DNA of 64,000 bases from Salinispira pacifica (GCF_000507245.1 NC_023035.1:571001-635000), one strand, 5' to 3'. Numbered from the stretch's first letter, positions 46,305-56,245 are shown. Translations and numbers: made by a program. The notes: generated from the sequence alone by a model not told the origin.

Positions 46305-47180
46305 TTAAATAAAAGAGTGTAGTTTTACACCTTCAGGGAGTGCTTGCTCATCGATTTGTATCTGATAATCAGCGAAAGACCTTGCTGGTGTATCAGAGTC
46401 TCCGTTTGCACGGGTAACCTCTATTCGATCGAATAATGTGTGTGCGGGGGCATTCCCGAGAGCAGAGTCATGTTCAAATACATATAATCCCCTTGCAGTC
46501 ATTAGACCTCGGGCTGCTGAACGGTCATGCTCGAACATATTAATCAAGGATTCCCAGAACAGCTTTAGATCATCTTCGGTAAATCCGGTTTGTTCAGCCA
46601 AATGAGCAGATACGAATCCATGGGTTCGGTACAGACCGTAGGGAATTGTGTACTTTCGTCCCATAGTCCGATTATCACCCTTCTGCTTTTTGGCTTCTTC
46701 TTCCGTTGCTACAGCCATTCTAGTGATACTATGTTCCAGGGTAACAACCGGTTCAATAGAGCGCCCAAACACGAGTTGAATAGGACCTCGAACTTGCCCG
46801 CAATTATTAGTTTTTAGACTCATCACTGCACCGAATGTCCGTATGTCGAAAAAATTCCTGCACATATATTCCCGGCCCTTAACGATTTTTACACTTTTAT
46901 CGCTCGCCGCTTTTACAGATTCATCCTCATATGCTTCACCCTGAGTTCTACTCAGCACCGCTTTTTCTTTCACGTAGATATCATGTGGCTTCTGATTTCC
47001 TTTTACAATCTGTACGTAGTTTCTAATCTTCCGTTTCAGACAGACATCGGTCACAAGCCCCATACCGGTTTCCGCATCAATTCGAGGCAGATTTCCTGCA
47101 TCGGGATCTCCGTTTGGATTACCATCTTGGACATCAAACAGATAGGTGAAGTCATACCTTCGATTTACCGTATTACTCAT
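46305..47180 (-). CDS. cas7c: Cascade backbone protein Cas7 (Csd2 type)
   Basis: 291-residue Cas7 of subtype [28 protein letters not shown] at the N-terminus is the family signature. Several copies coat the crRNA spacer. The start at ATG 47180 follows GGAGAAAACA; the longer frame to 47267 lies within cas8c. Overlaps the cas8c end by 8 nt. Confidence 0.96.
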   Translation of the reverse strand: MSNTVNRRYDFTYLFDVQDGNPNGDPDAGNLPRIDAETGMGLVTDVCLKRKIRNYVQIVKGNQKPHDIYVKEKAVLSRTQGEAYEDESVKAASDKSVKIVKGREYMCRNFFDIRTFGAVMSLKTNNCGQVRGPIQLVFGRSIEPVVTLEHSITRMAVATEEEAKKQKGDNRTMGRKYTIPYGLYRTHGFVSAHLAEQTGFTEDDLKLFWESLINMFEHDRSAARGLMTARGLYVFEHDSALGNAPAHTLFDRIEVTRANGDSDTPARSFADYQIQIDEQALPEGVKLHSFI

Positions 47181-48936
47181 TGTTTTCTCCTTCTGATACA
47201 TTGTTTTTCTTGAAAAAGTCTTGTCGCTGGTGGTAGTAGCCAATTGCAAAGCGAGCCTGATCTTCAATATTCATATGTGCAGGAATCGAAGTAGGCAGTT
47301 CTCCCATGATCTCGGCAAGCCGCTTTTCATGAACAGTTTTGAATGCAGGGTTATCAATCTTTGCAAGATGATAGTTTTTTAACTTCAATAGCTGTGGGAA
47401 TGCGGTAACCGGATTTGAGCTTGCTGAAGAATAGTACCGTTCCCGTATTGTTGAGTTGATCGATCGGCCTCCGCTTGCATCCTCCTGAATCTTTTCCAGA
47501 GCTGCAAATAAACGACCTAGTCGGTAACCGACATTGGTATTTTCTTTGTCTAATGCCACTTTTATCTCCTTTTTGAGGTTGTTATGAGATTTCCTTTCTT
47601 TCCGATTAAGATAAGCTTTTAGCAATGCTGCTCGAATATGATAGATTTTCTGCTCTGCCCGAATGCGACGAATACACTGGTGTAACATGGGTACAGGATA
47701 CGGCTGGTTATTCAAGACTGAACGCATCATATTTCCGGCAAGGTTTGGCGGAACATTATCCGATTTCCAATCAAGTACCGTGGATTTTAAAAGATATGAC
47801 AATGATGGTTTTGGTTCATCCACTCTTGCTCCTTCTATTTCCAGATCCATGAGATGTTGTCGGATGTTATTCGCAAATTCTTCCACCGTTGCTTCGTGCC
47901 AAAACCTGACCGAAATTCTTGCTGCATTTGGGGCTAACCCAAGGATGTAGAACTTTGAACTTTTCTCTTCAGGGGGAATTCCTGTCAGTACGGAATAGAA
48001 GGTGTTGCTAAGCTTTTCAATATCCTTATCTGGGTTATCGCGTTCCTTTTTCGGAGTGGTAAAGAATGAAGGGAAATGTTTCTCAAAATTTGATTCACTC
48101 TTTTGAGCCCAGAATACTACCGAAGTATCACCAATCTGTAGACGGTTTCGGGAACCTTTTGCAAGCAAAAGGTTGAGTGCTGTTGTGTAGGCAAATGTGA
48201 CAGTTTTACTGATAGGCGCATTAAAATTCTGCTCCTTACAATACGAGTCATACCCTCTTTGCTTCTGGAATGAGACAAGTGCTGCACCTGCTTTTTGTGC
48301 ACCATAAACACCTTTAATAGCTGGGTGAATACGGTTAATTAAACCCTTTTCACCGGTTACCATACATCTGCCAAACTTAAATTCATCCGAGGATGCAGTT
48401 TTCAGTTCTTTTAAGTCGCTCATTAGGCTCTCAGTAATAGAACTTCCCGCTTCTCCTTGAAGCTTGAACGTGAGATTCGGATTGGTTTCGTAAATTTCAT
48501 CCCATACTGAATCTGCATGATTTTTACCATAATTCTCAGCTTCAAATGTGTTCAGAAAATTCATGACAGCTTTCACCTGCGGTTTATCAGCAATTGAACT
48601 GAGCATTTCGGATTGCTTTTCTATGAAAGCATGGTGCCGCTCTTGGACATTATTTCTCTGTTTTGATGTGATACCTAAAACGTACTCTGCAGAATCCCAT
48701 AATAAATTTGCTTTAATCCCGGAAGTTTTTTTCTCACCTTGCGGTACTAAAAATGGTTTTCCATTGTTTTTTCCCCCTCCTGTCTCCCTTGTATCTTCAA
48801 AACGAACCAAATTTCCTTGCTTATCCAGTACAATTAAAAATGGTATCTGTTTTCTTTCAAAGCCTTCAGGAGGGATGTTACTGTTTGGATCGTCAGCCTT
48901 TCGTTGATAGTATTCGTATAACGCTTGAATGATCAC
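47173..48936 (-). CDS. cas8c: Cascade large subunit Cas8c (Csd1)
   Basis: 587-residue Csd1-family protein, the PAM-recognising large subunit of I-C Cascade; its gene may also encode an internal small subunit (Cas11-like) from the C-terminal helical part, as known for other I-C systems. GTG start with GGGGAGG 9 nt upstream; it overlaps the cas5 stop (GTGA). Typical features: [16 protein letters not shown] start and [18 protein letters not shown] in the middle. Confidence 0.95.
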   Translation of the reverse strand: MIIQALYEYYQRKADDPNSNIPPEGFERKQIPFLIVLDKQGNLVRFEDTRETGGGKNNGKPFLVPQGEKKTSGIKANLLWDSAEYVLGITSKQRNNVQERHHAFIEKQSEMLSSIADKPQVKAVMNFLNTFEAENYGKNHADSVWDEIYETNPNLTFKLQGEAGSSITESLMSDLKELKTASSDEFKFGRCMVTGEKGLINRIHPAIKGVYGAQKAGAALVSFQKQRGYDSYCKEQNFNAPISKTVTFAYTTALNLLLAKGSRNRLQIGDTSVVFWAQKSESNFEKHFPSFFTTPKKERDNPDKDIEKLSNTFYSVLTGIPPEEKSSKFYILGLAPNAARISVRFWHEATVEEFANNIRQHLMDLEIEGARVDEPKPSLSYLLKSTVLDWKSDNVPPNLAGNMMRSVLNNQPYPVPMLHQCIRRIRAEQKIYHIRAALLKAYLNRKERKSHNNLKKEIKVALDKENTNVGYRLGRLFAALEKIQEDASGGRSINSTIRERYYSSASSNPVTAFPQLLKLKNYHLAKIDNPAFKTVHEKRLAEIMGELPTSIPAHMNIEDQARFAIGYYHQRQDFFKKNNVSEGENNE

Positions 48937-49601
48937 AGATAAACCTCCCCACTATCCCAATCGGGGACTTCAATCACACCATTCTTCATTAATGGCCGAT
49001 AAAACGCAGGCCGTATTTCCTGATCTTCGTCATCGGGTTTTGGAAATTGCATATCATAGAGCATAAACCCCAGATCAGAATCTTCATGAATAGGTTGTTT
49101 TTCGCGCTCTCCTTTTTCATGATCAATTAATGCAAACCTGCAGCTGTATTCCCTGCAGCCGAGGTAGGGCTGGTTGAAGCATTGTCCTTTGCCTGCACGT
49201 CTTTCGAACATTGCATTGTACTTCGCAGGATTTTCGTCCTTCCGTGGTTCGCCCTTTTCTGGATGGAAGCGCAGTTCGGCATACAGGCGGTATGCAACGT
49301 CGCGTAGAATCAGTCCGGCTCGCTGTTGTCGGACATCTTCGATATACACACCATCTGTTCGAGTGATATAGGCACCCACTTCGTTCCGCCGGATTGAAGT
49401 CCACCTGATGGGTTTGAGAACCTCAATTTTTTTCACCTGCCACGAAACCGAAGGTTTCCAGAGAATAGCTTCAAATATTCCTCTAGCAGCAGAGGGAGTA
49501 ATAACATCGTAGCTTACTCGCTCAACTTTCATTTCCGGTCGGGTAAAACATGCATAGTCTCCTTCTACTTCCAGGCAAAAGGTTTTGTAATAGTGTTCCA
49601 A
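48933..49601 (-). CDS. cas5c: Cas5 (I-C crRNA endonuclease)
   Basis: 222-residue Cas5d/Cas5c. In subtype I-C this protein replaces Cas6 and cuts the repeat RNA; no cas6 is present here. Signatures: LEVEGDYACFTRPEMKVERVSYDV and PSAARGIFEAILWKP. TTG start with AGGAGGT upstream, 14 bp after cas3. Confidence 0.95.
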   Translation of the reverse strand: MEHYYKTFCLEVEGDYACFTRPEMKVERVSYDVITPSAARGIFEAILWKPSVSWQVKKIEVLKPIRWTSIRRNEVGAYITRTDGVYIEDVRQQRAGLILRDVAYRLYAELRFHPEKGEPRKDENPAKYNAMFERRAGKGQCFNQPYLGCREYSCRFALIDHEKGEREKQPIHEDSDLGFMLYDMQFPKPDDEDQEIRPAFYRPLMKNGVIEVPDWDSGEVYL

Positions 49602-49615
49602 CCGTACCTCCTTTG

Positions 49616-51904
49616 TTACGTCATGTAATCCTGCACAGAAAGCTCAGGACCATCCATATTCAGGCCATATACTTCACTGTATAGGTTTGTAGCACTTTGA
49701 ACGTATAAGCCGTCCATGCCTTTAACCGGACGTATAAAATTATTTAATTCTAACTTTCTTGAAACCGGCAGCGGAACGGAAACAGAATATCTTTGTAGTT
49801 TCCTAAGAATTGTACGATTCGGACCGAGGAATTCTAATTTTTCTACCAATTTCTCGCCGTCTTGATACCATACTACTATTGGTCTTTGTTCGGAATTATC
49901 AATGAGGCAAAATTTCTCTGCTGCGGATCGAAACTGAAATTGAAAGTTTCGTGTACGTTCACCTGCAAGTAATGCCATGATCCCTTTTTCGTCAAAACTA
50001 TTTAACTTTGAGTAAAACTCAGTGAAATACTTTCGAAACACTTCTGGATCTAACCGTTCCACTAATTCTGGACAGGCTTGCAAAATATCCTGTCCTGCAT
50101 ATTGTCCTTTTCTCAGCAGACCAGGAGGGGCATCTCGTTCGGGTTGAAAAATATAGGTTGTCCCAAGATGCGGTAATTTGCCTTCTCGATTACATCGTCC
50201 AGCGGCTTGTGCTATGGAATCGAATCCGGAAACTGCTCTGAATACGACTGGAAAATCTATATCAACTCCTGCTTCCACCAACTGTGTACTGACGACGCGA
50301 AGAGGAGAGTTCGCTTTCAATTTGTCTTTTATTGTGCGAATGACCACAGATCTATGTTGTGGGCACATTAGTGCAGATAGATGAATGGTACCATTGGGTA
50401 GTAGATCAAACAGCTGTTTGCAATCACGCCTGGAATTTACAATAGTCAAGACTTGATCAAATTCATCCATAGCTTCAGCAACTTCTGGCCAACTAGTTTT
50501 TTCAAGACCATCCTTCATGATCTTGATTCGAACGCGCTGAAGTTGTCTGCTTAATTCCTCTGGTTTTTTAATAATCTCTGTTACATCTGCAGAATTGAAA
50601 CCATGCAACACCTCGCTTCCAGCATCAATATTTTCTGATAGAACGGGTTGGGTTGCAGTGGAAAGCACAATTGAGCAGTTAAACATCTTGATCAGCCCAC
50701 GCATGCTGGAGATAATTGGCTGAAGATATTGAGGAGGTATCATTTGAGCTTCATCCAGAAGGATGACCGAATTAGCAATATTATGTAACTTTCGTGACGC
50801 TGAAGTTCGTGCAGCAAACAGAGACTCAAACAGTTGTACATTTGTTGTGACAATAATTGGAGCTTCCCAGTTCTCACTAGCGAGCTTTGATCTATTGGTT
50901 TCAGTATCCGGATTCAAATTTGAATGATGCTCGATGACGACCCCGTTGCCGAATACTTTGCGATACTGCTCAGCTGTTTGTTCAATGATACTTGTATATG
51001 GAATTGCGACAATCACTCTGTCCATCTTGTGAGTTACCGCATGATCGAGTGCGAAGGTCATTCCAGAAAGAGTTTTGCCTCCTCCGGTGGGAACTGTAAG
51101 GGTAAAGATTCCTGGCTTCTCATTTGCTCGTTCCCTGCACTGTGATAATACAGATTTTCGAATTTGGTTTACGGTTGTTTCCTCAGCAGATTCTGATAGC
51201 TGATACATATAGATATCAAGATTTTGTTTAAGTTTCGTGAGACTAAGCGCATAGTTGCCCCGTTGATTTGCAGAATCGGGACTCATGTATGCTTCGGTAT
51301 CAAGAAAATCAGCATCAACTAAGCATGAGAAGAGCATTCGAATCCATAAATGCAGGTTCTCTTCCATAAGCGTATCTGCTTCCTGATTTTGCACAAGATT
51401 GCATGGCATTGAACTTGGCAATTCTGTATTAATAAACTCATCGGGTATTGGTGACTGCAAGGCTTTATCCAGGTGGTGTTCTTCAGTCCAACGACCGGAT
51501 AGCGCTCCACCTATATTTGGAGAATGATCCCAATCAGGCAAACCTGCGTGGTGTCCGGCGATGATATATCCAAGAATCTTTGCAAAATTCTCACCTTCTT
51601 TTCCAAATTTTCTTTTTGCTAAAAGAGCCCCGACAATCGAATGGTCGACACGTCCAGCGCCACCCTCAGTATTTATTTCATTCATGTAGCCTGATACCTT
51701 TCGGATGTACTGTTGAAAGTCAGGTTTGTATTTTCCAAGATCATGCCATAATCCTGCGATTTTTGCCCAATCTTGATTCCCGAATCTGCTTGCAAATTTA
51801 GCCGCTTTTTCAGCAACATCCACAAGATGCTCATGAAGTTCATGGGGAGGAGCCCAATTCCCAGAGTTGTCCTGTTTTACATGTGCTACAAAATCCATAT
51901 TCAT
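49616..51904 (-). CDS. cas3: CRISPR effector nuclease-helicase Cas3
   Basis: 762-residue Cas3 with an N-terminal HD nuclease (HDLGKY, His54-Asp55; further His in AGHHAGLPDW) and SF2 helicase (Walker A PTGGGKTLSG near 272-281, DEAQ at 384-387, QAAGRCNREG motif VI). It unwinds and degrades target DNA recruited by Cascade. First gene of the cas operon; a 19-bp inverted repeat lies directly upstream. Confidence 0.97.
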   Translation of the reverse strand: MNMDFVAHVKQDNSGNWAPPHELHEHLVDVAEKAAKFASRFGNQDWAKIAGLWHDLGKYKPDFQQYIRKVSGYMNEINTEGGAGRVDHSIVGALLAKRKFGKEGENFAKILGYIIAGHHAGLPDWDHSPNIGGALSGRWTEEHHLDKALQSPIPDEFINTELPSSMPCNLVQNQEADTLMEENLHLWIRMLFSCLVDADFLDTEAYMSPDSANQRGNYALSLTKLKQNLDIYMYQLSESAEETTVNQIRKSVLSQCRERANEKPGIFTLTVPTGGGKTLSGMTFALDHAVTHKMDRVIVAIPYTSIIEQTAEQYRKVFGNGVVIEHHSNLNPDTETNRSKLASENWEAPIIVTTNVQLFESLFAARTSASRKLHNIANSVILLDEAQMIPPQYLQPIISSMRGLIKMFNCSIVLSTATQPVLSENIDAGSEVLHGFNSADVTEIIKKPEELSRQLQRVRIKIMKDGLEKTSWPEVAEAMDEFDQVLTIVNSRRDCKQLFDLLPNGTIHLSALMCPQHRSVVIRTIKDKLKANSPLRVVSTQLVEAGVDIDFPVVFRAVSGFDSIAQAAGRCNREGKLPHLGTTYIFQPERDAPPGLLRKGQYAGQDILQACPELVERLDPEVFRKYFTEFYSKLNSFDEKGIMALLAGERTRNFQFQFRSAAEKFCLIDNSEQRPIVVWYQDGEKLVEKLEFLGPNRTILRKLQRYSVSVPLPVSRKLELNNFIRPVKGMDGLYVQSATNLYSEVYGLNMDGPELSVQDYMT

Positions 51905-51952
51905 TAACGCCCTCTTTTGCTAAATCAACAGTGTCAGTTTATTTCTATCCAG

Positions 51953-51971
51953 TTTCACCTACCGAAACTCC
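51953..51971. promoter_or_regulatory. Inverted repeat upstream of cas3
   Basis: AGTTTCACCTACCGAAACT: perfect 6-bp arms around a 7-bp core, 49 bp before cas3 and just after the WYL gene stop. Its ACCGAAAC half recurs next to the WYL gene's own start, suggesting an operator for that regulator. Confidence 0.5.
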
Positions 51972-51972
51972 T

Positions 51973-53004
51973 CTACAATTTTTTATTCTTTTCATACATC
52001 TGAGCCATCTTGCTGCAATCTTCCATATGCTTTTGACGCAGCCATTCGGGTTCTAATACTTGAACATCCGGTCCCCAACCACGAATCCAGGGATACATTT
52101 CTCGGGGTTCGGCAATGTATGCGTAAAACATCAGGCTTCCGTCCGCTTCTGTGGAAATGGTCATGCTCGGGTGCCATTGCGTTTCGGCAACACGATGAGC
52201 AACGCTTTTTGAAAATAAAAGTTGAACATGCTGAGGAGCGCTTTCGCTGCTCCAAATACCCCAGGCTTGCCGAAAACGCTTTCTTATTGATTCCAAGGGG
52301 ATGCGGTTCTTAATATTTGGCTCTGGTTGCATCAGCTCAACGTTTTCGATCCGTTCAACTTTTATTGTGCGGAATTGTTCATCCTGATTAGATATATCCC
52401 ATGAAAGCAGGTGTACGGCTCTACCTTCATGATGAGGTTCAAGTGATATGGGAAACAGAATAAATTCCTGAGTGGTCTGTTTTCGGGCAGAGAAATGGCG
52501 GATCTTCATGGGACGGGATTCACTCATCGCACGGCCGGTTTGTTCAATAATTTTACGGTAATGGGAGAAATCGATGGGGCTTGAGAAATTATCGATATCC
52601 TCGGCTGTGAACAGAATCTGATCGGCCAGAGAGTCGCTTACCCGCCGCTGGGCGTCTGCAAGTTTACGTAGAGCGGAGGATGCATGAGGGAAGGGGAATT
52701 TCATCACCCGTGAGAACAAGCGGGTTGACAAATGAAGAGCTTCCAGCTCGTACATGCTCAGTCTTACATTGTGCAAATACTGTGACGGGTCCATCCGGAG
52801 CCGCCGTGAATCATCTTCATATATATAACCGCCAGTGCTTAATGATTGAATATCTCTGTGGATGGTTGCTTTACTTACCCCAAAAATCTTTGCCAGCTCG
52901 CTTTGGGTTTTACCTCGTTCCGAATGGAGCAATAGCCGCTCAATTTGCAAGAGTCTCTCAGCTTTATTATGGGCGGAAGTAAACCGCGTTGTCTCATTAG
53001 ACAT
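51973..53004 (-). CDS. WYL-domain transcriptional regulator
   Basis: 343-residue regulator: N-terminal helix-turn-helix (about 14-60, GKTQSELAKIFGVSKATIHRDIQ), a central WYL domain (about 150-230, with HLLSWDISNQ) and a C-terminal WCX extension. WYL proteins bind nucleic-acid ligands and often control CRISPR-Cas or other defence genes. It sits just upstream of cas3 on the same strand, so control of the cas operon is likely. Sign of regulation unknown. Confidence 0.88.
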   Translation of the reverse strand: MSNETTRFTSAHNKAERLLQIERLLLHSERGKTQSELAKIFGVSKATIHRDIQSLSTGGYIYEDDSRRLRMDPSQYLHNVRLSMYELEALHLSTRLFSRVMKFPFPHASSALRKLADAQRRVSDSLADQILFTAEDIDNFSSPIDFSHYRKIIEQTGRAMSESRPMKIRHFSARKQTTQEFILFPISLEPHHEGRAVHLLSWDISNQDEQFRTIKVERIENVELMQPEPNIKNRIPLESIRKRFRQAWGIWSSESAPQHVQLLFSKSVAHRVAETQWHPSMTISTEADGSLMFYAYIAEPREMYPWIRGWGPDVQVLEPEWLRQKHMEDCSKMAQMYEKNKKL

Positions 53005-53021
53005 ATCTTATATATTCGGTC

Positions 53022-53036
53022 GTTTCGGTTTCAAAC
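53022..53036. promoter_or_regulatory. Possible WYL autoregulatory site
   Basis: GTTTCGGTTTCAAAC, imperfect inverted repeat 18 bp upstream of the WYL gene. Its reverse strand carries ACCGAAAC, shared with the site before cas3. Confidence 0.4.
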
Positions 53037-53184
53037 TCAATAATAGATATAAGTTAGATAACAGAATAAAGATGTGAATATCATGAATACTATGCTTTGA
53101 AGCGGATCTCCGGGATTTAATCCCCGGCTCCCGGAAAAACCACCAAATTGACACACAAAATCCCTCCCCCATTCGTCATAGTTT

Positions 53185-53733
53185 GTGAAGGATATGAAAC
53201 CGAATAGCGAAGCGCTACAGAATGAGCCCCGGGCAAGGCTGGAATCGGCATACCGGGCTGAGAAGCCCCGGCTGATGGCCCGCTTGAGAAAGGCGGGAAA
53301 GAGCATCGAGGAAGCCGAGGATCTCATCCATGAGGTGTACGCCGAGACCCTTGAGCGGCTGCCGCTGATTCATGAGATCCGCAATCTGCCGGCCTGGATC
53401 AATTCATTGTTCACCCGGCGGCTCATTGATCTGTGGCGAAGGGATAACCTGAAACAGCGGAAGGGCGAGACCGATGTCTCCGAAGAAACGATCCGTGAGG
53501 TGATTACCGAAGCGGGCTTTAACCCGCTGGACAGTTATGTGTACGCCGAACTTGTGGATGCCCTGAACACCGCCATTTCGGTGCTGCCGGGATCCCAGAA
53601 AAAGGTAATAGAGCTTCATGTATTCGGGGGCAAAACCTTCAGAGAAATCGCTGAGCTCAGCGGAGAGAGTATCGACACAATCAGTGCACGCAAGCGTTAC
53701 GCTGTTAAGAATCTGGCAAGGGCTTTGCCGTGA
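53185..53733 (+). CDS. ECF-like sigma-70 family RNA polymerase sigma factor
   Basis: 182-residue sigma factor: region 2 (about 25-95, with AEDLIHEVYAETLERLP and FTRRLIDLWRR) and region 4 (about 125-178, GKTFREIAELSGESIDTISARKRYAVKNL). No anti-sigma gene is evident. The start is GTG 53185 or ATG 53194; AAGGA lies between them, too close to the ATG. It stands between the CRISPR locus and feoA, so a link to iron or metal stress is possible but unproven. Confidence 0.85.
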   Translation: MKDMKPNSEALQNEPRARLESAYRAEKPRLMARLRKAGKSIEEAEDLIHEVYAETLERLPLIHEIRNLPAWINSLFTRRLIDLWRRDNLKQRKGETDVSEETIREVITEAGFNPLDSYVYAELVDALNTAISVLPGSQKKVIELHVFGGKTFREIAELSGESIDTISARKRYAVKNLARALP

Positions 53734-53819
53734 TTCCAATCTCAACCCTACGAAAAGATCAGAAAACGATACTGAAAGCTTTGGGACCTCCATTTGAAAA
53801 ATACTATTTCTTGTTCTGA
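53730..53819 (+). CDS. Possible 29-residue peptide overlapping the sigma gene stop
   Basis: GTG overlapping the sigma TGA (GTGA) opens a 29-codon frame rich in Lys, Pro and aromatic residues. The overlap would allow translational coupling. No homology is known and it may be chance. Confidence 0.25.
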   Translation: MIPISTLRKDQKTILKALGPPFEKYYFLF

Positions 53820-53837
53820 GATGTCCGGAATGTGGGT

Positions 53838-53855
53838 AGTTAGATATTGCTAACA
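53838..53855. promoter_or_regulatory. Iron-box-like inverted repeat (feoA copy 1)
   Basis: AGTTAG-ATATTG-CTAACA, 18 bp upstream of feoA copy 1. Same motif as four other sites in this locus; resembles DtxR/IdeR boxes. Confidence 0.6.
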
Positions 53856-53872
53856 GTCAATGGAGGCGTGCC

Positions 53873-54133
53873 ATGACCCTTGCGAATGCATCAGCCAATT
53901 CAACATATATCATTTCCTCGGTGCAACCTGCGGAAGCGGGTATGAAAGATTTCCTTTTCACCCTCGGGTGCTATCCCGGTGAAAAAGTGACGGTGATTTC
54001 CCGCCTTTCAGGCAATCATATCATCAATGTCAAAAACGCCCGATACAGCCTGGACGACCGGCTTGCCGCGGCAATCCATATTACGTCCGAATCCGCCAAG
54101 TCAGCACTCGACTCTGCGCTCAAAGTCGGCTAA
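53873..54133 (+). CDS. feoA: Ferrous iron transport protein FeoA, copy 1
   Basis: 86-residue SH3-like FeoA. It opens with ANSTYIISSVQPAEAG and contains LFTLGCYPGEKVTVISRLSGNHIINV, the FeoA signature. GGAGG stands 6-10 nt upstream. It differs from copy 2 at one residue (Ala19 for Thr). Downstream feoB is truncated after 20 codons, so this copy works, if at all, with the distant intact FeoB. The TTGACA promoter of copy 2 lies outside the duplicated segment, so expression is doubtful. Confidence 0.9.
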   Translation: MTLANASANSTYIISSVQPAEAGMKDFLFTLGCYPGEKVTVISRLSGNHIINVKNARYSLDDRLAAAIHITSESAKSALDSALKVG

Positions 54134-54231
54134 GCGACTTCTGTAATCCAGTGAGTTAGCCGGGGCAACTCGATTTTTGTCGAGGGAAGTCCGGATAAAC
54201 CAGAACCAATTCAGTACCAGAGGAGACTGCT

Positions 54232-54291
54232 ATGAAAATAGCATTGACCGGTAATCCGAACTGTGGAAAAACCACTTTGTTCAATGCAATC
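54232..54291 (+). pseudogene. feoB: feoB 5' stump
   Basis: First 60 bp identical to intact feoB (MKIALTGNPN then CGKTTLFNAI, the G1 loop), then the sequence switches to antisense hydE at 54292. The frame ends shortly after (PGS stop). Remnant of recombination, not functional. Confidence 0.92.
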
Positions 54292-54433
54292 CCCGGTAGT
54301 ATACCTTCTCTCCCACGGTCCGCTTCATGGTTTCATAGGCCCGGCGCTGCAGGCGCTCCAGATCCGCCGGGTCGGTCAATGAGAGCAGTTCTTTAATTTC
54401 TGCGCGGCTTAATGTGGTCCTATCCCTGCTCAT
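54281..54433 (-). pseudogene. hydE: hydE 5' fragment
   Basis: Begins MSRDRTTLSRAEIKELLSLT and continues DPADLERLQRRAYETMKRTV, then VYYRGL, matching the N-terminus of the radical-SAM maturase HydE. It is cut at 54292 by the feoB stump and stops at 54281 before its iron-sulfur cysteines. Its ATG overlaps the hydG stop (ATGA), the usual coupled hydG-hydE order. The cell would need a full hydE elsewhere. Confidence 0.82.
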
Positions 54434-56092
54434 AAATAGAGGTCCCGTTTTCCCCTGCAAGTCTCTGCATACATGGGCTTGAATTTCCCCTGGTATTGAG
54501 AAAGCTCCTGACCGATGGAAGACAGCTCGCGGCGAATCAGCGCCTCCCATTTCTGCCGGATGTCATCGCATGCGAAATCGTCCAACCACTCCCGGAAGGT
54601 GATGACCGCATTGAGCTTGCAAAACTCCGCCTCATGGCATCCCCTGAACAGCTTCATGATCCGCTCTCCGGTTCGACCGATGCGGTAGCCTGCGGTGCGA
54701 AAACTCGTAATGTGACCACGGTCTGCCAATTCGCCAATGAGCTCCTCCAGGCTTCTGGTGTCTGCCAGCTCGAACTGCTGCTTCGACACATCCCGCTTGG
54801 CATCATTAATTTCGCTGTATGCCCCGAGACCGATTCGGGTGGACGCATCCATTTGGGTGATCCCGGATTCCAGGGCCGAATTTCTGATATGAGCCGGTTC
54901 CCTGGCGGTAATGATCATCCCATTGTAGGGAATGGCAAGGCGGATGATGCTGATGATTTTCAAAAACCTTCAACCCCAACCCAGTATTTCAGATTGTTCA
55001 TAAACGGGGCATTGTCCGCCGTCTCCAGCCGGCGGAAACTGATTGTGTGAGGGCCGATTTTGTTGTACCGGTCCTCAAGTTCCCTGCTGTGATGAATCAG
55101 GCCCATCAGTTCAAAACGCCAGTCGTACAGGCCGAATAACGCTCCGATGCCCACATCGTCAATGCCGGCGTCCATAGCCCGGTGCATGGCATAAAGCCGC
55201 CAGAGATAGTTCCCTTTCAAACTTTCTGCGGGATGACCGCTTCATAGGTCTTTTGATGATAGGTCTCCTGAAAAACCTGATAGGTACCCACTCCTACCCG
55301 TTGAAGCCGGGTCAGTTTTTCAATATCCATTGGCACTGCATTCACATTGACCCGGCGGATACTCGCCTTGCCCTTACGGGTTGGCATTTCAACATTGTAG
55401 ATCCCGTCTATGCTCCCTTCGATGTAGTCGATGTCCGACCGGGGATATTCTACGTACACTACAATGATGCGTTTGTGACCGAGATTTCCGGCTAAGGCCT
55501 CGGTTTCCCTCTTCACTTCATCCATTGAAAGGCTTCGTTGGGGCATGCGGTTGTTTTCATCCCGAAAGCCGCAATATTTGCAGGCATTTACACAATAATT
55601 CGACAGATACAAGGGGGCGAAAGTGACGATCCTGTTATCGTACACCTTGTTTTTGACCGTAAGCGCCGCATCGCGCATTTCTGCAAGGAGCTGCGGGTCT
55701 GAAACGCGAATAAGCGTCGCGGTTTCCTCAGGGGTGAGAGAGCTGATGCTTACGCTTTTGGCAAGAATTTCCCGTACCCTCCCGGGTTCAGGAGCAGCAG
55801 CATAATTAATTTGATGCCAGATCTGCTGCTCATCAATGAAGCTGGCGCCGTCGGGTCGCAGATATCTTGATATTTCGTCGGGCTTTATGACCAATGAAAC
55901 CCCATTCCTTAACAGACATAGTTCCTCCTCAGAGGATATGGCAACGGAAAGAGTGAACGGAGGGGGCAGGGCCCGCTTGTGTGGTACGGTCTCCGCGTTG
56001 CTCAGTGCCATATCGTCCTTGCAAGCGTTGTGGTTTCGAATCCTCTTGCGATCGGCCTCTTGCGGATGATAGTTCGAATAAGCGGACAGCAA
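54430..56092 (-). pseudogene. hydG: hydG, [FeFe]-hydrogenase maturase, split by two frameshifts
   Basis: HydG cleaves tyrosine to make the CO and CN ligands of the H-cluster. Three frames together give a complete protein: 55217-56092 (radical-SAM CVNACKYCGF and GVGTYQVFQETYH), 54960-55220 (WRLYAMHRAMDAGIDDVGIG) and 54430-54963 (FRTAGYRIGRTGE to GKRDLYL). Each junction is a lost base in a T run (GTTTGAAA near 55217; GTTTTTGAAA near 54960), and at each a TTG overlaps the TGA stop. The first 65 residues of frame 1 are unlike HydG, so TTG 55894 (after AAGGAATGGGG) is a likelier start. Decay, sequencing error or recoding are the options. Confidence 0.85.
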
Positions 56093-56188
56093 TCAGATAC
56101 GGCAAACGGTAGAGGGATTATAAGCGGGTGTCAATATTAAATAAATATATATCTATAACAATGGGGTAAAGAATTTTAATAAAAAACC

Positions 56189-56217
56189 TTGACATAGTTA
56201 ATAAGACCTAATAAAGT
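56189..56217 (+). promoter_or_regulatory. Promoter of DUF2023-flavodoxin unit
   Basis: TTGACA 56189-56194, 17-nt spacer, TAAAGT 56212-56217; the -10 overlaps the iron-box-like repeat. Confidence 0.6.
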
Positions 56218-56232
56218 TAGGTAAAGCTAACT
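56215..56232. promoter_or_regulatory. Iron-box-like inverted repeat (DUF2023-flavodoxin)
   Basis: AGTTAG-GTAAAG-CTAACT, perfect 6-bp arms, covering the -10 region, followed by AAGGAG. One of the best matches in the set. Confidence 0.7.
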
Positions 56233-56245
56233 TAAGGAGCGATTC

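Larger units (their letters stand above)
53837..54291 (+). repeat. 455-bp direct repeat, copy 1 (feoA to feoB start)
   Basis: Near-identical to 57346-57800, exactly 3509 bp away. It spans the regulatory box, feoA, the feoA-feoB gap and 60 bp of feoB. The differences are a few substitutions and two compensating 1-bp indels (near 54163 and 54172). Confidence 0.93.

Noticed and set aside
53100-53145. Small CCGGG/CCCGG hairpin before the sigma gene as a terminator or RNA gene
   Set aside because: Short stem without a T run; too weak to call.
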